Position numbers and translations under genes: made by a program
Shown here: positions 17,240-26,689 of the stretch, piece by piece
Position numbering within the stretch: position 1 is the first letter of the stretch
Layout: every line of letters begins with the position of its first letter
Notes under the pieces: model-generated
The model's input: the letters and a program-made list of their open reading frames with translations, nothing else
What the model was told of the DNA's origin: nothing
Databases searched by the model: none
Origin: Paracoccus fistulariae
GTDB taxonomy: Bacteria > Pseudomonadota > Alphaproteobacteria > Rhodobacterales > Rhodobacteraceae
Assembly: GCF_028553785.1 (NCBI RefSeq)
Contig: NZ_CP067136.1
Span: 930,001 to 994,000 of the forward strand
DNA length: 64,000 bases
Direction of reading: 5' to 3'

Positions 17240-18334
17240 TCAGCACGGGCACATGACAACCTTACCCGCGGCACCTGATGAAACAAGGTCCAGCGCATGC
17301 TGCGCCTCGTCGAGCATACAGCGATGGGTGATCAGCTCTGCGAAGGGAAAAGTTGCATGATGCAGGGCCGCGATGCGCATGGCGTCGTGATAGTGATGCG
17401 CCTGCGCATATTGGGTTCCGACGATCCTGAGATTGTTCTGAACGACAAATGACGGGTCAAAAGGCTGCTCGCCCTGGCTCGCCCAGAGGCCGATCAGCAG
17501 ATAGGTGCCATTGCGTGCACAAAGCCCAAGCCCCTCGCCGAACGCCGTGTGATGACCGGTCCCCTCGATGACCATGTCGGCACCACGGTTCGCAGTCAGT
17601 TCCCTGACCGCCTGCCTGCGTTCCTGCGGGGTCGTTTGGGAGATATCCAGCGTCGCCGTTGCGCCGAACCTGCGGGCGAAGTCCAGGCGCAGGCCGGACC
17701 CGTCGATGGCGATGATCGACTGAGCGCCGGACAGCCGCGCGATGAGGATCGCCGAAAGGCCGATCGGCCCGCATCCCTGAACGACAACAGATTGCAGTGG
17801 TTTCACCCCGCCCGCCCGCTCAAGCCCCTGGAGCACGGCAGGCAGGGCGCAGCCAAAGGCAATCACCGCCTCGCTTGGTGTGTCGTCGGGGATACGAAAG
17901 AAGGCGGCATCCGACGGCAGTGTGACATAGTCGGCATAGCTTCCCCAGGTCGGCTTCTCGATCGGGCCGAACCAGGTCGCGTTCGTGCAGGAGGAAAAGT
18001 CCTTTTCCACCGTGCAATACCAGCAATGATGGCAGGGCGCGATCGGGCACCAATAGATCCTGTCGCCCGGTGAGACCGGGACGCCGGCATAGTCCGCCAC
18101 GACATTGCTGCCCAGTTCCTCGATGACACCCACGCCTTCGTGACCCAGCACGATGGCATGGGGCAAGGGGAACTCCCCCCTCGTCATATGGACGTCACTG
18201 CCGCAGACACCGCCGAATTCGACCCGGGCCAGAACCGCATCGGGTTCCGGGCGGGAAACGCTGAGATCATGAAGCTTGAGGGCGTTCGGGCCCTCAAGCA
18301 CGACCGCGCGACCTTTGCGAACAATGCTCGTCAT
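17240..18334 (-). CDS. Zinc-dependent medium-chain alcohol dehydrogenase
   Basis: The 364-residue MDR enzyme has catalytic-zinc ligands in GGVCGSDVH and LGHEGVGVIEE, a four-cysteine structural-zinc loop (CPIAPCHHCWYCTVEKDFSSC, about residues 93-115) and a Rossmann motif VVQGCGPIGLSAI. It probably oxidises an alcohol or polyol with NAD. The start is the ATG at 18334, which overlaps the SDR stop (ATGA); a longer frame to 18466 only covers the SDR gene. It is the last gene of the leftward catabolic operon. Its step in the pathway is not clear. Confidence 0.88.
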   Translation of the reverse strand: MTSIVRKGRAVVLEGPNALKLHDLSVSRPEPDAVLARVEFGGVCGSDVHMTRGEFPLPHAIVLGHEGVGVIEELGSNVVADYAGVPVSPGDRIYWCPIAPCHHCWYCTVEKDFSSCTNATWFGPIEKPTWGSYADYVTLPSDAAFFRIPDDTPSEAVIAFGCALPAVLQGLERAGGVKPLQSVVVQGCGPIGLSAILIARLSGAQSIIAIDGSGLRLDFARRFGATATLDISQTTPQERRQAVRELTANRGADMVIEGTGHHTAFGEGLGLCARNGTYLLIGLWASQGEQPFDPSFVVQNNLRIVGTQYAQAHHYHDAMRIAALHHATFPFAELITHRCMLDEAQHALDLVSSGAAGKVVMCPC

Positions 18335-19071
18335 AGTTTCATCATCCCGCCATCGACCGAGATCGTCTGCCCGGTCATGAAGCCGGCATCGTCGCTGGTC
18401 AGGAACAGGACCGGCCCGACGATATCGGCGGGATCGGCAAAGCGCTTGATCGCCTGCTGGCCCCAAACGGCATCGGTGATCTCGCTTGGCATCACGCTTG
18501 TTCCGGGCGTCCGGGTGATCGCGGGCGCGATGGCGTTGACGGTGATCCCCCTGTCGGCCAGATCATTCGCGAGACCACGCGTCAGTCCGATCACGCCCAT
18601 CTTACTGGCCATGTAATGGCTGAGCCCCGCCAGATTGGTGGCAATCGAGTTCGAAGCGAAGTTGACGATCCGCCCCCACCCGTTTTCCGCCATCACCGGC
18701 GCGAAGGTGCGGACGCCCAGATAGGCGCCTTCGAGATTGACGTTCAGGACGCGGCGGAACACCTCGGGCGTCAGATCGTCGATGTTCGCGAAGGGAAATA
18801 TGCCGGCATTGTTGACGAGGATATCGGCGCGCCCGAACCTGCCCAGCACGGCCTCCCGGGCGCTGATCCAGTCCGCTTCGGACGAGACATCGCATTGGAC
18901 GGCGATCGCTTCGCTGCCCGCCGCGGTTACGGCCGCGAGGGTCTCGGAACAATCGCCCATGTCGAGAAGCGCCAGCTTCGCGCCGCGTTCGGCGAGTTGC
19001 ACCGCCAGTTCCTGCCCGATTCCCCGTGCAGCGCCGGTCACGATTGCGACGCGGTTGTCATGTGTCGACAT
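18331..19071 (-). CDS. Short-chain dehydrogenase/reductase
   Basis: This is a classical SDR of 246 residues with the cofactor motif TGAARGIGQE (about residues 12-21), NNAG (about 87-90), and the active-site Ser (SNSIATN) plus Tyr-x3-Lys in HYMASK. The C-terminus GQTISVDGGMM is typical of the FabG-like group. It likely oxidises or reduces a hydroxy/keto intermediate with NAD(P). It is coupled to the ADH gene by a 4-bp overlap and lies 74 bp downstream of the MBL gene. Substrate unknown. Confidence 0.88.
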   Translation of the reverse strand: MSTHDNRVAIVTGAARGIGQELAVQLAERGAKLALLDMGDCSETLAAVTAAGSEAIAVQCDVSSEADWISAREAVLGRFGRADILVNNAGIFPFANIDDLTPEVFRRVLNVNLEGAYLGVRTFAPVMAENGWGRIVNFASNSIATNLAGLSHYMASKMGVIGLTRGLANDLADRGITVNAIAPAITRTPGTSVMPSEITDAVWGQQAIKRFADPADIVGPVLFLTSDDAGFMTGQTISVDGGMMKL

Positions 19072-19145
19072 CTTGCCTCCTGTTCAGATGTGAGATTTCC
19101 GGCAAACCCCGGGGGCGACTGCGAGAGACGCCCCCAGAGGCGGCA

Positions 19146-20183
19146 TCAGTTGTTAGCTGCCACTGTGTCGGCCAGCGGGATGACATCGAGATCTGTCCCG
19201 AGGATGACCGGCCCGTCGAAATAATCGCCGATCCCGCGCGTATAGGGTTCCAGATCGACTTCGTGATCTTCACCGGGAACCAAATGGTTCAGAACGACCT
19301 TCTTGACGCCGGCAGCTTGCGCCAGTTTGCCGATCTCGGTCGGGACGATGTGCTGCATGGCCATATGCTCGGCAGTCTTCTTAAGCCGCTCTTCGTCAAA
19401 ATCGAAGAAGCGGCTGGCAAAGGCGACCGCTGCGTCGAGATCGATCACCTCCGAGACCAGCACGTCCACGCCCTTGGCACAGTCGGCCAGGTTTTTGCTC
19501 GGCCCGGTATCGCCGGTGAAGAAGACCGAACCATCCTGCATGTCGATCCGGTAGCTGTAGGAGCGTGCGATGGGCCAGGACGGGGCGTCCTTGGGCATGA
19601 ACTGGTAATGCGAGTTCACGCAGGCGGTGACCTTGATATTTGCATCCTCGAAGATGACGCCCTGCGCTACCGAGGGATCAATTTCCTTGGCGCGCAGAAC
19701 CTGGCGCGGGTCCTCGGACTTGACCAGCCCCTGTTCGTTGAACAGCGTCCGGGGGGTGTCGACGCTTTCCATTGCGCCTTCGACCAGCGAATTGATGCCC
19801 ACCGGGCCGACGATGTCGACGGGCCTGGACCGCTGGCCGACAATGCTGAAGCCCAGCACATCGGACAGTCCCGCGACGTGATCCATATGGTTATGGGTGA
19901 CCAGGACCGCGTCGATATCCTGCGCCTTGTATCCGGCCTCGACGAGCCGTTGCAGCGTTCCCGACCCGACATCGATCAGATAGGTCGAGCCGTTGACCAG
20001 AAGCAGGCTTGCGGGCTGCGAGCGCTTGTTGCGGATGATCGGGCCGCCGGCCGTGCCCAGAAGCACGATCCGGGGCGCGCCCTCGGGATTGCTGGCTGTT
20101 TCGGCCGTGGCTGCAAAGCCGTTCAGACCCAGGATTGCCGCCAGAAGCGATGTTTTGACCTTGTCCATCATGTCGTGTTTCAC
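19146..20183 (-). CDS. Exported MBL-fold metallo-hydrolase
   Basis: The 345-residue protein has a signal-peptide-like N-terminus ([20 protein letters not shown]), so it probably acts in the periplasm. The metallo-beta-lactamase motif [12 protein letters not shown] is followed by a [10 protein letters not shown] segment and a late [11 protein letters not shown] histidine, giving a full set of metal ligands. Relatives include arylsulfatase/ribonuclease Z-like hydrolases. The gene overlaps the aldolase gene by four bases. An exported hydrolase in the operon may release the aromatic from a conjugate or ester; that is inference. MMDK (codon 5) is an alternative start. Confidence 0.8.
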   Translation of the reverse strand: MKHDMMDKVKTSLLAAILGLNGFAATAETASNPEGAPRIVLLGTAGGPIIRNKRSQPASLLLVNGSTYLIDVGSGTLQRLVEAGYKAQDIDAVLVTHNHMDHVAGLSDVLGFSIVGQRSRPVDIVGPVGINSLVEGAMESVDTPRTLFNEQGLVKSEDPRQVLRAKEIDPSVAQGVIFEDANIKVTACVNSHYQFMPKDAPSWPIARSYSYRIDMQDGSVFFTGDTGPSKNLADCAKGVDVLVSEVIDLDAAVAFASRFFDFDEERLKKTAEHMAMQHIVPTEIGKLAQAAGVKKVVLNHLVPGEDHEVDLEPYTRGIGDYFDGPVILGTDLDVIPLADTVAANN

Positions 20184-21205
20184 CGTGTTGCTGAAAGTTC
20201 TGCTGTTTTCAGAAGGTCGAGCGCCACATCGACGATCATGTCTTCCTGACCGCCGACCATGCCGCGCCGGCCGACCTCGACCAGAATGGCGCGCGTATCC
20301 AGCCCATAGGTCTGGGCGGCTTTTTCGGCATGCCGAAGGAACGAGGAATAGACTCCGGCATATCCCAGAGACAGGGTTTCGCGGTCCACCCTGACCGGGC
20401 GGTCCTGCAGCGGCCGGATCAGATCTTCGGCGGCGTCCTGCAGTTTCGACAGGTCGCAGCCGTGGTCCCAGCCATAAAGATTGGCGACCGCGACGAAGGC
20501 CTCGATCGGGCAGTTGCCGGCGCCCGCGCCCATGCCAGCCAGTGAGGCATCGACACGGAACGCACCCTTTTCCACCGCCACGACCGAGTTTGCGACTGAC
20601 AGCGACAGGTTTTCATGCATGTGCGCACCGCGCTGGGTCGTGGGCTTCAGCACCTTGTCGAATGCGTCGAACCGCGCCACCACATCCTTCGGCGTAAGGC
20701 GCCCGCCGCTATCGGTGCAATAGACGCAGTCGGCGCCATAGCTTTCCATCAGTGCCGCCTGCCGGGCCAGATTGTCGGGCGTGATCAAGTGCGACATCAT
20801 CAGGAAGCCCGAGACATCCATCCCCATCTCTTTCGCCGCCGCGATATGCTGGGCCGCCACGTCGGCCTCGGTGCAATGGGTGGCGACGCGGACCGAGGCC
20901 ACGCCCAGGTCGCGGGCGCGTTTCAGATCCTCGATGGTGCCGATCCCTGGCAGCAGCAGGGTGGTCAGCTTGGCCCGCCGGATGACGCGGGCAGCCTCGG
21001 CGATCCAGCTTTCATCGGTCTGCTTGCCAAAGCCATAGTTAAGCGTCGATCCTTTGAGGCCATCGCCATGCGCCACCTCGATGGCATCGACGCCGGCCTC
21101 GTCCAGCGCCTGCGCGATCTCGCGGACATGGCCAAGATCGTATTGATGGCGGACCGCGTGCATTCCGTCGCGCAGCGTCACGTCCTGAATATAGATCCGG
21201 GGCAT
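20180..21205 (-). CDS. dmpG: 4-hydroxy-2-oxovalerate aldolase
   Basis: DmpG cleaves 4-hydroxy-2-oxovalerate to pyruvate and acetaldehyde. The 341-residue frame opens [20 protein letters not shown], the HMGL-type start with the catalytic RDG, and later has [13 protein letters not shown] and the metal-binding [10 protein letters not shown] segment (cited in parts). The adjacent upstream gene is the acetaldehyde dehydrogenase with which it forms a channelling complex. The spacing is 1 bp. Length and motifs are normal for the BphI/DmpG/MhpE family. Confidence 0.95.
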   Translation of the reverse strand: MPRIYIQDVTLRDGMHAVRHQYDLGHVREIAQALDEAGVDAIEVAHGDGLKGSTLNYGFGKQTDESWIAEAARVIRRAKLTTLLLPGIGTIEDLKRARDLGVASVRVATHCTEADVAAQHIAAAKEMGMDVSGFLMMSHLITPDNLARQAALMESYGADCVYCTDSGGRLTPKDVVARFDAFDKVLKPTTQRGAHMHENLSLSVANSVVAVEKGAFRVDASLAGMGAGAGNCPIEAFVAVANLYGWDHGCDLSKLQDAAEDLIRPLQDRPVRVDRETLSLGYAGVYSSFLRHAEKAAQTYGLDTRAILVEVGRRGMVGGQEDMIVDVALDLLKTAELSATR

Positions 21206-21206
21206 C

Positions 21207-22151
21207 TCAGGCGGCCTCCCTCGCCCAGTTGCGTTTGACGGCGATGCGTTCTGCGGTCCGCATCGCGGCCGAGGTCATGATGTCCAGATTGCCGGCATAG
21301 GCGGGCAGGTAATGGGCGGCGCCCTCGACCTCGATGAAGACGGTCACCTTGAGGCCGGCGAAATCCCGATCCATTTCAGGGATGTGCAGCGGGTTGTTCG
21401 GGCCGATCCGCTCGAACTGGATATCCTGCTTCAGGCGATAGCCGGGGACATAGCCCTGCACCTCGGCCACCATGAGGTCGACCGACTTGCGGATCTCATC
21501 CGTGTCGGCCTCGGCGCAGAGGCAATAGACCGTGTCGCGCATCATGATCGGCGGTTCGGCGGGGTTGAGGACGATCACCGCCCGGCCATGCCTTGCGCCC
21601 CCGACCTTTTCGATGGCCGCGGCGGTCGTTTCGGTAAACTCATCGATATTGGCGCGGGTGCCCGGACCCGCCGATTTCGAGCTGATCGAGGCGACGATCT
21701 CGCCATAAAGGACCGGTGCGACGCGGTTGACGGCGGCGATGATCGGGATCGTCGCCTGACCGCCGCAGGTCACCATGTTCAGGTTCTGCGCGTCCAGATT
21801 GGCGTCGATATTGACGGGCGGAACGGTATAGGGGCCGATGGCGGCGGGGGTCAGGTCGATCACCTGCTTGCCATCCGCGATCAGCGCCTTGCTGTGGCGC
21901 TTGTGGGCGCCAGCCGAGGTGGCGTCAAAGACGATCCTGATATCCGCGTATCCGGGCAGGTTCATCAGCCCTTCAAGTCCCTCATGGGTGGTGGCGACGC
22001 CCAGTCGCGCGGCGCGGGCCAGTCCCTCGGATGCGGGGTCTATGCCGACCATCGCACCCATTTCCAGCACGTAGGAATTGCGCATGATCTTGATCATAAG
22101 GTCGGTGCCGATATTGCCCGACCCGATGATCGCGCATTTGATCTTTTCCAT
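21207..22151 (-). CDS. dmpF: Acetaldehyde dehydrogenase (acylating)
   Basis: The enzyme turns acetaldehyde plus CoA and NAD into acetyl-CoA. The 314-residue protein begins [20 protein letters not shown] with the NAD-binding GSGNIG, and has the catalytic cysteine in [13 protein letters not shown]. The ATG at 22151 is the natural start; the longer frame to 22313 overlaps the hydratase gene and adds non-homologous sequence. It is 2 bp from the hydratase gene and 1 bp from dmpG, so the three are one transcription unit. Confidence 0.95.
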   Translation of the reverse strand: MEKIKCAIIGSGNIGTDLMIKIMRNSYVLEMGAMVGIDPASEGLARAARLGVATTHEGLEGLMNLPGYADIRIVFDATSAGAHKRHSKALIADGKQVIDLTPAAIGPYTVPPVNIDANLDAQNLNMVTCGGQATIPIIAAVNRVAPVLYGEIVASISSKSAGPGTRANIDEFTETTAAAIEKVGGARHGRAVIVLNPAEPPIMMRDTVYCLCAEADTDEIRKSVDLMVAEVQGYVPGYRLKQDIQFERIGPNNPLHIPEMDRDFAGLKVTVFIEVEGAAHYLPAYAGNLDIMTSAAMRTAERIAVKRNWAREAA

Positions 22152-22153
22152 GT

Positions 22154-22933
22154 TCAGTCTCCAAAAAGGATGGCGGTTTCGCCGAAGCCTTCGATCCTTG
22201 CGGTGAATGTCGTGCCCGGCCGAGCGGTGACCATCGGGCCAAGCGCGCCAGACAGGACCACGTCGCCCTCTGCAAGCGGCCTGCCGGCGCGCGCCATCAC
22301 CCGCGCCAGCCACAAGAGTGCGTTCAGGGGCGAGCCAAGGCAGGCGCGGCCTGAGCCCTGCGAGACGACCTCATCGCCGGCCCCCATTTCCATCCGGCAA
22401 TCGAGCAGATCGATCCCGGCGAGCCGGCGGGCGAAGGGACCGAGGGTGAAGAAGGCGGATGAGGCGTTGTCGGCGACTGTATCGGCAAAGCTGATATCCC
22501 AGTTCGCGACGCGAGATCCGACGATCTCGATGGCCGGCGCCACGTATTCGACGGCGCGAAATACCTCGGCCATCGAGCTGTCGGCATGCGGCAGATCGCG
22601 CCCGATGATAAAGGCCAGTTCAGCCTCGGCCTTCCATTGCGCGCCCTCGGACCAGGTCAGTTCGCCCAGATGCGGCAGGTCCATATCGGCAAACAGCATG
22701 CCGTAATCGGGCTGATCGACGCCAAGCTGTTTCTGCACCGCCGGGTTCGTCAGGCCGATCTTGCGCCCGACAAGGCGCCCGCCCTCGGCCAGCCGGGCTT
22801 GGGTGTTGATCTCTTGCACGGCATAGGCGTCATCGGCGGCGATCAGGTCGCGCACCGGGGGCACGGGCTGGTCGCGTTTCCACGCATCCCACAGCCGTTC
22901 GGCCGCCTGCCGGATATTGGTCTCGGATGTCAT
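22154..22933 (-). CDS. dmpE: 2-oxopent-4-enoate (2-keto-4-pentenoate) hydratase
   Basis: The enzyme hydrates 2-hydroxypenta-2,4-dienoate to 4-hydroxy-2-oxovalerate. At 259 residues it has the family's length and features: [19 protein letters not shown], the acidic metal-site region [14 protein letters not shown], and the C-terminal [13 protein letters not shown]. It supplies the substrate of the aldolase encoded downstream. The symbol follows dmp nomenclature; mhpD or bphE would be equally fair. Confidence 0.93.
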   Translation of the reverse strand: MTSETNIRQAAERLWDAWKRDQPVPPVRDLIAADDAYAVQEINTQARLAEGGRLVGRKIGLTNPAVQKQLGVDQPDYGMLFADMDLPHLGELTWSEGAQWKAEAELAFIIGRDLPHADSSMAEVFRAVEYVAPAIEIVGSRVANWDISFADTVADNASSAFFTLGPFARRLAGIDLLDCRMEMGAGDEVVSQGSGRACLGSPLNALLWLARVMARAGRPLAEGDVVLSGALGPMVTARPGTTFTARIEGFGETAILFGD

Positions 22934-22966
22934 TCTGTTTCCTCCGCCTTCAGGGCTTGCCGGGGT

Positions 22967-23557
22967 TCAGGCCGCGCCCAGGGCATGGGCAGCCGGCATC
23001 GCGGCGCGGGTTTTCCCCAGCAGCATCCGCGCGGTTTCCAGATCGCCGATCTTGAACAGGGCGCGGATGCGCGTGGATGAAATGCGCTCGCCCTGATCGC
23101 AAAGCACCGCCGATTTCTCAACCACGCGGAAGCGCGACCGGATCAGCTCTGGCGTGCCGGCGCGGCCCTTGCCAAAACGGAAATCGTCGCCGACATGCAC
23201 CTCTGCGACGCGGATTGAGGCAAGATCGTCGAGAAAAGCCTCGGCCGGACGCGCGGCATAAGCGCGGTCGAAGCTGGCGACATGCACCTGCTCGACCCCA
23301 AGATCGTGCAAGCCGTCCAGCCGGTCCTGCAAGGACAGGATCGGCTCGGCGGCGCCGAAGAACACCTTGGGCAGGGGGTCAAAGGTAAAGACGGCGGCTT
23401 GCAGTCCCTGTGCCCTAGCCCGTGCCATCATGTCCGCGATCAGTGCCTTGTGGCCGCGATGCACGCCGTCAAAGGCGCCGATCGCGATGCAGGTGGCGCG
23501 TTGCGCTGCAGGGTCGCGGCCTTGGGCAACCTCATGGGTATAAGTTCTGAACCACAT
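22967..23557 (-). CDS. Stand-alone FAD synthetase (FMN adenylyltransferase domain of RibF only)
   Basis: The 196-residue protein matches the N-terminal half of bifunctional RibF: IAIGAFDGVHRGHKALIADM with the nucleotidyltransferase GxFDGxHxGH motif, and ISSTRIR near the end. The riboflavin kinase domain is absent, and normal RibF is about 310 residues. The frame ends naturally after LLGKTRAAMPAAHALG, so it looks like a dedicated single-domain enzyme rather than a truncation. It would make FAD from FMN. Its place in the operon suggests it supports flavin supply for the monooxygenase system encoded divergently. Confidence 0.85.
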   Translation of the reverse strand: MWFRTYTHEVAQGRDPAAQRATCIAIGAFDGVHRGHKALIADMMARARAQGLQAAVFTFDPLPKVFFGAAEPILSLQDRLDGLHDLGVEQVHVASFDRAYAARPAEAFLDDLASIRVAEVHVGDDFRFGKGRAGTPELIRSRFRVVEKSAVLCDQGERISSTRIRALFKIGDLETARMLLGKTRAAMPAAHALGAA

Positions 23558-23657
23558 GTCACGCTCCTCCTCGTGCTGTGTTGCGGTCGTTTTCTGTCTG
23601 CGAGGGCGGCGGGTCGCGCCGGGCCCTGTGGTCCGCGCTTGCGAGAGCCGCCGGGTC

Positions 23658-24497
23658 TCAGTCCTTCAAAAAGTCGGCCAGCAGCATGTTGAAGCGCGCA
23701 GCATGTTCGATCTGGGTCCAGTGGCCGCATTTGCCGAACATGTGCAACTCGGCATTGGGCAGCAGCTCGAACAGGCGCCGGCTGGCCTCGGGCGGGATCA
23801 CCTGATCCTCGCGTCCATGAACCAGCAGGGTCGGCTGGGTCAGGCGCGCGAGCTCGGCCTCGTCCGAGGCCAGTTCGTCGATGCCGGCCTGACGCGGCTC
23901 GGGGAACATGGCTCCGAAGCTTTCCTGAAAGCCCGGCTGGATGCTGGCCTTGTAGCGCAACTCGGCCAGTTCGTCATTGACCAGATTGCGATCATAGGCG
24001 AACACGTCCAGCACCCGCCGCATGTTCTCGATCGAGGGCTTATAGCCCCAGACGGTATCAAGGCCCCGGGTCAGAGGGAAGGATACGCCTACGCTGCCCA
24101 TCAGCACCATGCGGCGAACCCGCTCGGGGTGGCGGATGGCAAAGGCCACCGCCAGGCCACCGCCAAAACTGTTGCCGACGATGTCGGTCTGTTCGATCTC
24201 CAGCGCGTCCAGCAGGTCGGCAAGATGCCTGAGCCACAGTTCCTTGCCATAGCGCACGCCGGCGGGGCGCTCGGTAAAGCCGAAGCCGACCATGTCGGGG
24301 GCGATGACGCGCTTGCTTCGGGACAGCGGGCCCATGTTGAGGCGCCAGTTGGCCCAGGCCGACACGCCCGGACCCGAGCCGTGGATCATCAGCACCGGCT
24401 TGCCGCTGCCCAGATCGTGCAGGTTGGTGACAATGCCACCGGCATCCAGCGTCCTGGCGATTTCATCGCTGCGCTGCCTGATCGCTACAGTCGTCAT
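23658..24497 (-). CDS. Alpha/beta hydrolase, likely meta-cleavage product hydrolase
   Basis: The 279-residue alpha/beta hydrolase has oxyanion segment MIHGSGPGVSAWANWR, nucleophile VGNSFGGGLAVAF, acid residue in LLVHGREDQVIP and the catalytic His in FGKCGHWTQIEHA. The HGSGPGxxxWxNW pattern is characteristic of C-C bond hydrolases of the BphD/DmpD/HsaD group, which split ring-fission products into 2-hydroxypentadienoate plus an acid. It is the first gene of the leftward operon and divergent from the regulator. Confidence 0.88.
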   Translation of the reverse strand: MTTVAIRQRSDEIARTLDAGGIVTNLHDLGSGKPVLMIHGSGPGVSAWANWRLNMGPLSRSKRVIAPDMVGFGFTERPAGVRYGKELWLRHLADLLDALEIEQTDIVGNSFGGGLAVAFAIRHPERVRRMVLMGSVGVSFPLTRGLDTVWGYKPSIENMRRVLDVFAYDRNLVNDELAELRYKASIQPGFQESFGAMFPEPRQAGIDELASDEAELARLTQPTLLVHGREDQVIPPEASRRLFELLPNAELHMFGKCGHWTQIEHAARFNMLLADFLKD

Positions 24498-24709
24498 TGG
24501 CTTCCTCCTGAACTGGTCGGCCGGCGCCGTGGCGCTGCGGCGGGTCTGGCTGCGAGTCGGCTGTGGCGTGCTGCCCCTCTATCTGCGATAAGAAGGCCTG
24601 AAAAAATATCGTCTGTCAACGTTAATTTAGATATTTTTGAAAGTTGCCGTTTTTTTTCATCACGACTATCTTGGTGTTTGACAAGGACACCAGCAACTTA
24701 GAGGCAGAG
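24498..24709. promoter_or_regulatory. AT-rich divergent promoter region of the catabolic cluster
   Basis: The 211 bp between the leftward hydrolase gene and the regulator gene contains a distinctly AT-rich stretch (24600-24690), unlike the GC-rich surroundings. It includes AAAAAATATCGTC, resembling the AAAAAATCGTC by the dioxygenase promoter, so a shared regulator site is plausible. Exact promoter elements cannot be assigned. Confidence 0.4.
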
Positions 24710-25450
24710 ATGAACAAGCCCAACACCATAGAGGCCGACAAGCCGGTCGAGGCCAGCTCGCCGGGCGGCGGGCAGGCGCGCACCCTGACCGAGGAAGCCT
24801 ATGATGTGCTGCGCAAGGACATCATCGATGGCGTGCTTGAGCCGGGGCTGAAGCTGCAATCAGCAATGCTGAAAGAGCGCTACGGCTTTGGCGGCTCGAC
24901 CCTGCGCGAGGCCCTGACCCGGCTCTCGGCGCAATCGCTGGTCACCTTCGAGGGTCAGCGTGGCTTCCGCGTGGCGCCCATGTCCACCAAGGATTTCGCG
25001 GATATCTGCGACGTCAGGAAAATTGTTGAAACAGAAGCTCTTAAGCGGTCAATTTTGGCCGGAGATGAGGAATGGGAGGCTCGCGTCGTCGCCGCCTACC
25101 ACCGCTTGTCGCGGGTGGAATCGCAATTCCCCGACACCTATGGCAAGCTTTATGGCGAGTGGGAGCAGCGCAATCACGATTTCCATGCGGCGCTGCTGTC
25201 TGCCTGCGATTCGCCCTGGCTTCTGCGCATGCAGGAACTGCTGCTGCAGCAGGCCGAACGCTATCGGCGGATCACCTATGCCACCGGCAGCACGATTCCC
25301 CGCGACGTCAGCGAAGAGCACCGCCTGATCATGGATGCGGCCATCGCCCGCGACATTGACGCCGCCTGCGGCCTGACCGCCAGCCATATCCAGAAAACCT
25401 TGGGAATTCTGAAGCAGACAGGCGCTTTCCTCGGGAAGGGTGAAGACTAA
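24710..25450 (+). CDS. GntR-family (FCD) regulator of the catabolic cluster
   Basis: The 246-residue protein has a winged helix at about residues 25-90 (LTEEAYDVLRKDIIDGVLEP, RYGFGGSTLREALTRLSAQ) and a C-terminal FCD domain (DFHAALLSACDSPWLLRM, EEHRLIMDAAIARD). Start at 24710 (MNKPNTIEADK) is chosen because the preceding 22 codons lie in AT-rich promoter sequence. It sits between the two divergent catabolic operons and is the obvious candidate regulator of both. The likely effector is a pathway intermediate. Confidence 0.88.
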   Translation: MNKPNTIEADKPVEASSPGGGQARTLTEEAYDVLRKDIIDGVLEPGLKLQSAMLKERYGFGGSTLREALTRLSAQSLVTFEGQRGFRVAPMSTKDFADICDVRKIVETEALKRSILAGDEEWEARVVAAYHRLSRVESQFPDTYGKLYGEWEQRNHDFHAALLSACDSPWLLRMQELLLQQAERYRRITYATGSTIPRDVSEEHRLIMDAAIARDIDAACGLTASHIQKTLGILKQTGAFLGKGED

Positions 25451-25457
25451 AAAAATC

Positions 25458-25521
25458 GTCGATAAGTGAAAATTTCGAAATTTTGTTGACAGGCTTCCGA
25501 GTCGCTGCGATGATTATCGAC
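25458..25521 (+). promoter_or_regulatory. Promoter of the dioxygenase operon flanked by inverted half-sites
   Basis: TTGACA (25486-25491) and GATGAT (25509-25514) are 17 bp apart. GTCGATAA (25458-25465) and its exact inverse TTATCGAC (25514-25521) flank the promoter, with the downstream half touching the -10. This layout fits repression by the adjacent GntR protein, possibly with looping. Confidence 0.5.
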
Positions 25522-25579
25522 AAGCCGGAAGGAAAGTGGACCTGCAGGAGGGCACTTGGCTGGCTATCAGGAGGAAAGC

Positions 25580-26602
25580 ATGTCTCACGAACAAAAGGCG
25601 GCCGCCGAGCCGCTTCATGAAGTCGCCATGCTGGCTGCGACGGAGATCTATTCGCCGTGCCGACGGGACAGTGTCGATTTCTTCTCGAAGATCCTCGGCA
25701 TGTATATCGTCAGGGAGGATGCGAATGCAACCTATCTTCGCAGCTATGAGGACCCTTTTGCCTATTCGCTGAAGATCACCGATGGCACCCAGGCCGGTCC
25801 GGGGCTGCAAAGCTTCCGCGCCCATTCCCAGGCCGCGTTGGAGCGCCGGGCCGAGGTGCTGGAGGCATCGGGTCTGGGCGATGGCTGGAAGGCCGGCGAG
25901 TTCGGCCATGGCAAGGCCTATCACTTCCGCACCCCCGACGGGCACCGGATGAAGCTGTTCTTCGATGTCGACTATGCCGTCGTCGCTGAGAAGGACAGGA
26001 CCACCCTACGCAACCGCCCCTCGAAGCGGCCGGCGCAGGGGATTCCGGTGCGGCGCCTGGATCACATCAACCTGCTCTGCTCGAACGTCACGACGAACAA
26101 GAACATGATGATCGACACGCTGGGCTTCCGCCTTAGCGAGCATATCGTCATGGATGACGGCAACGAGATCGCGGCCTGGACCCGGGTGACCAATCTGGTT
26201 CACGACGTCGCCTTCATGCTGGACGCGGCCGGAGAAAAGGGCCGTCTGCATCATGTCGCCTTCTGGTATGGCATCCCGCAGCACCTGATGGACGTGGCCG
26301 AGCTTTGCGTTCAGGAAGGCATCAAGGTCGAGGCAGGGCCGGGCAAGCATGGCATCAGCCAAGCGCTGTTTCTCTATGTCATCGAACCGGGGGGCAACCG
26401 GGTCGAGCTGTTCGGCGATGCCGGCTATCTGATCTTCGACCCGACCTGGAAGCCGGTCACCTGGACGCAGGACGAAGTCCAGACTGGCATCATGTGGGTC
26501 GGCGCCGATCTGCCACAGGACTTCTTCGTCTACGGCACGCCCATCCTCGAGGCGGCGAGCGCGGCCGAGGAGACCCGGCAGTCGGAACCCGCCGAGGCCT
26601 GA
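25580..26602 (+). CDS. Type I extradiol (catechol 2,3-type) ring-cleavage dioxygenase, VOC fold
   Basis: The 340-residue protein has two VOC domains, as in two-domain extradiol dioxygenases. The C-terminal domain carries the Fe(II) ligands: His in RRLDHINLLC, His in GRLHHVAFW and Glu in GGNRVELFG. The N-terminal domain lacks them, as usual. It would open a catechol-type ring at the meta position. The start at 25580 (MSHEQKAAAEPLHEV) follows AGGAGGAAAGC. It is the first structural gene of the rightward operon. The exact catechol is not deducible. Confidence 0.88.
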   Translation: MSHEQKAAAEPLHEVAMLAATEIYSPCRRDSVDFFSKILGMYIVREDANATYLRSYEDPFAYSLKITDGTQAGPGLQSFRAHSQAALERRAEVLEASGLGDGWKAGEFGHGKAYHFRTPDGHRMKLFFDVDYAVVAEKDRTTLRNRPSKRPAQGIPVRRLDHINLLCSNVTTNKNMMIDTLGFRLSEHIVMDDGNEIAAWTRVTNLVHDVAFMLDAAGEKGRLHHVAFWYGIPQHLMDVAELCVQEGIKVEAGPGKHGISQALFLYVIEPGGNRVELFGDAGYLIFDPTWKPVTWTQDEVQTGIMWVGADLPQDFFVYGTPILEAASAAEETRQSEPAEA

Positions 26603-26689
26603 CCGGCCGAGGCATCCAGCCATGGAAAGCCGAGGACCACGGCCGCGCGGCCGAGCCCCCGGGCATGTCACAAGGGAGGAGTCAGCAAC

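Noticed and set aside
20180..24497. Naming the pathway as phenol, biphenyl or steroid degradation
   Set aside because: The lower-pathway genes are shared by all meta-cleavage routes and no substrate-specific upper oxygenase is recognisable.
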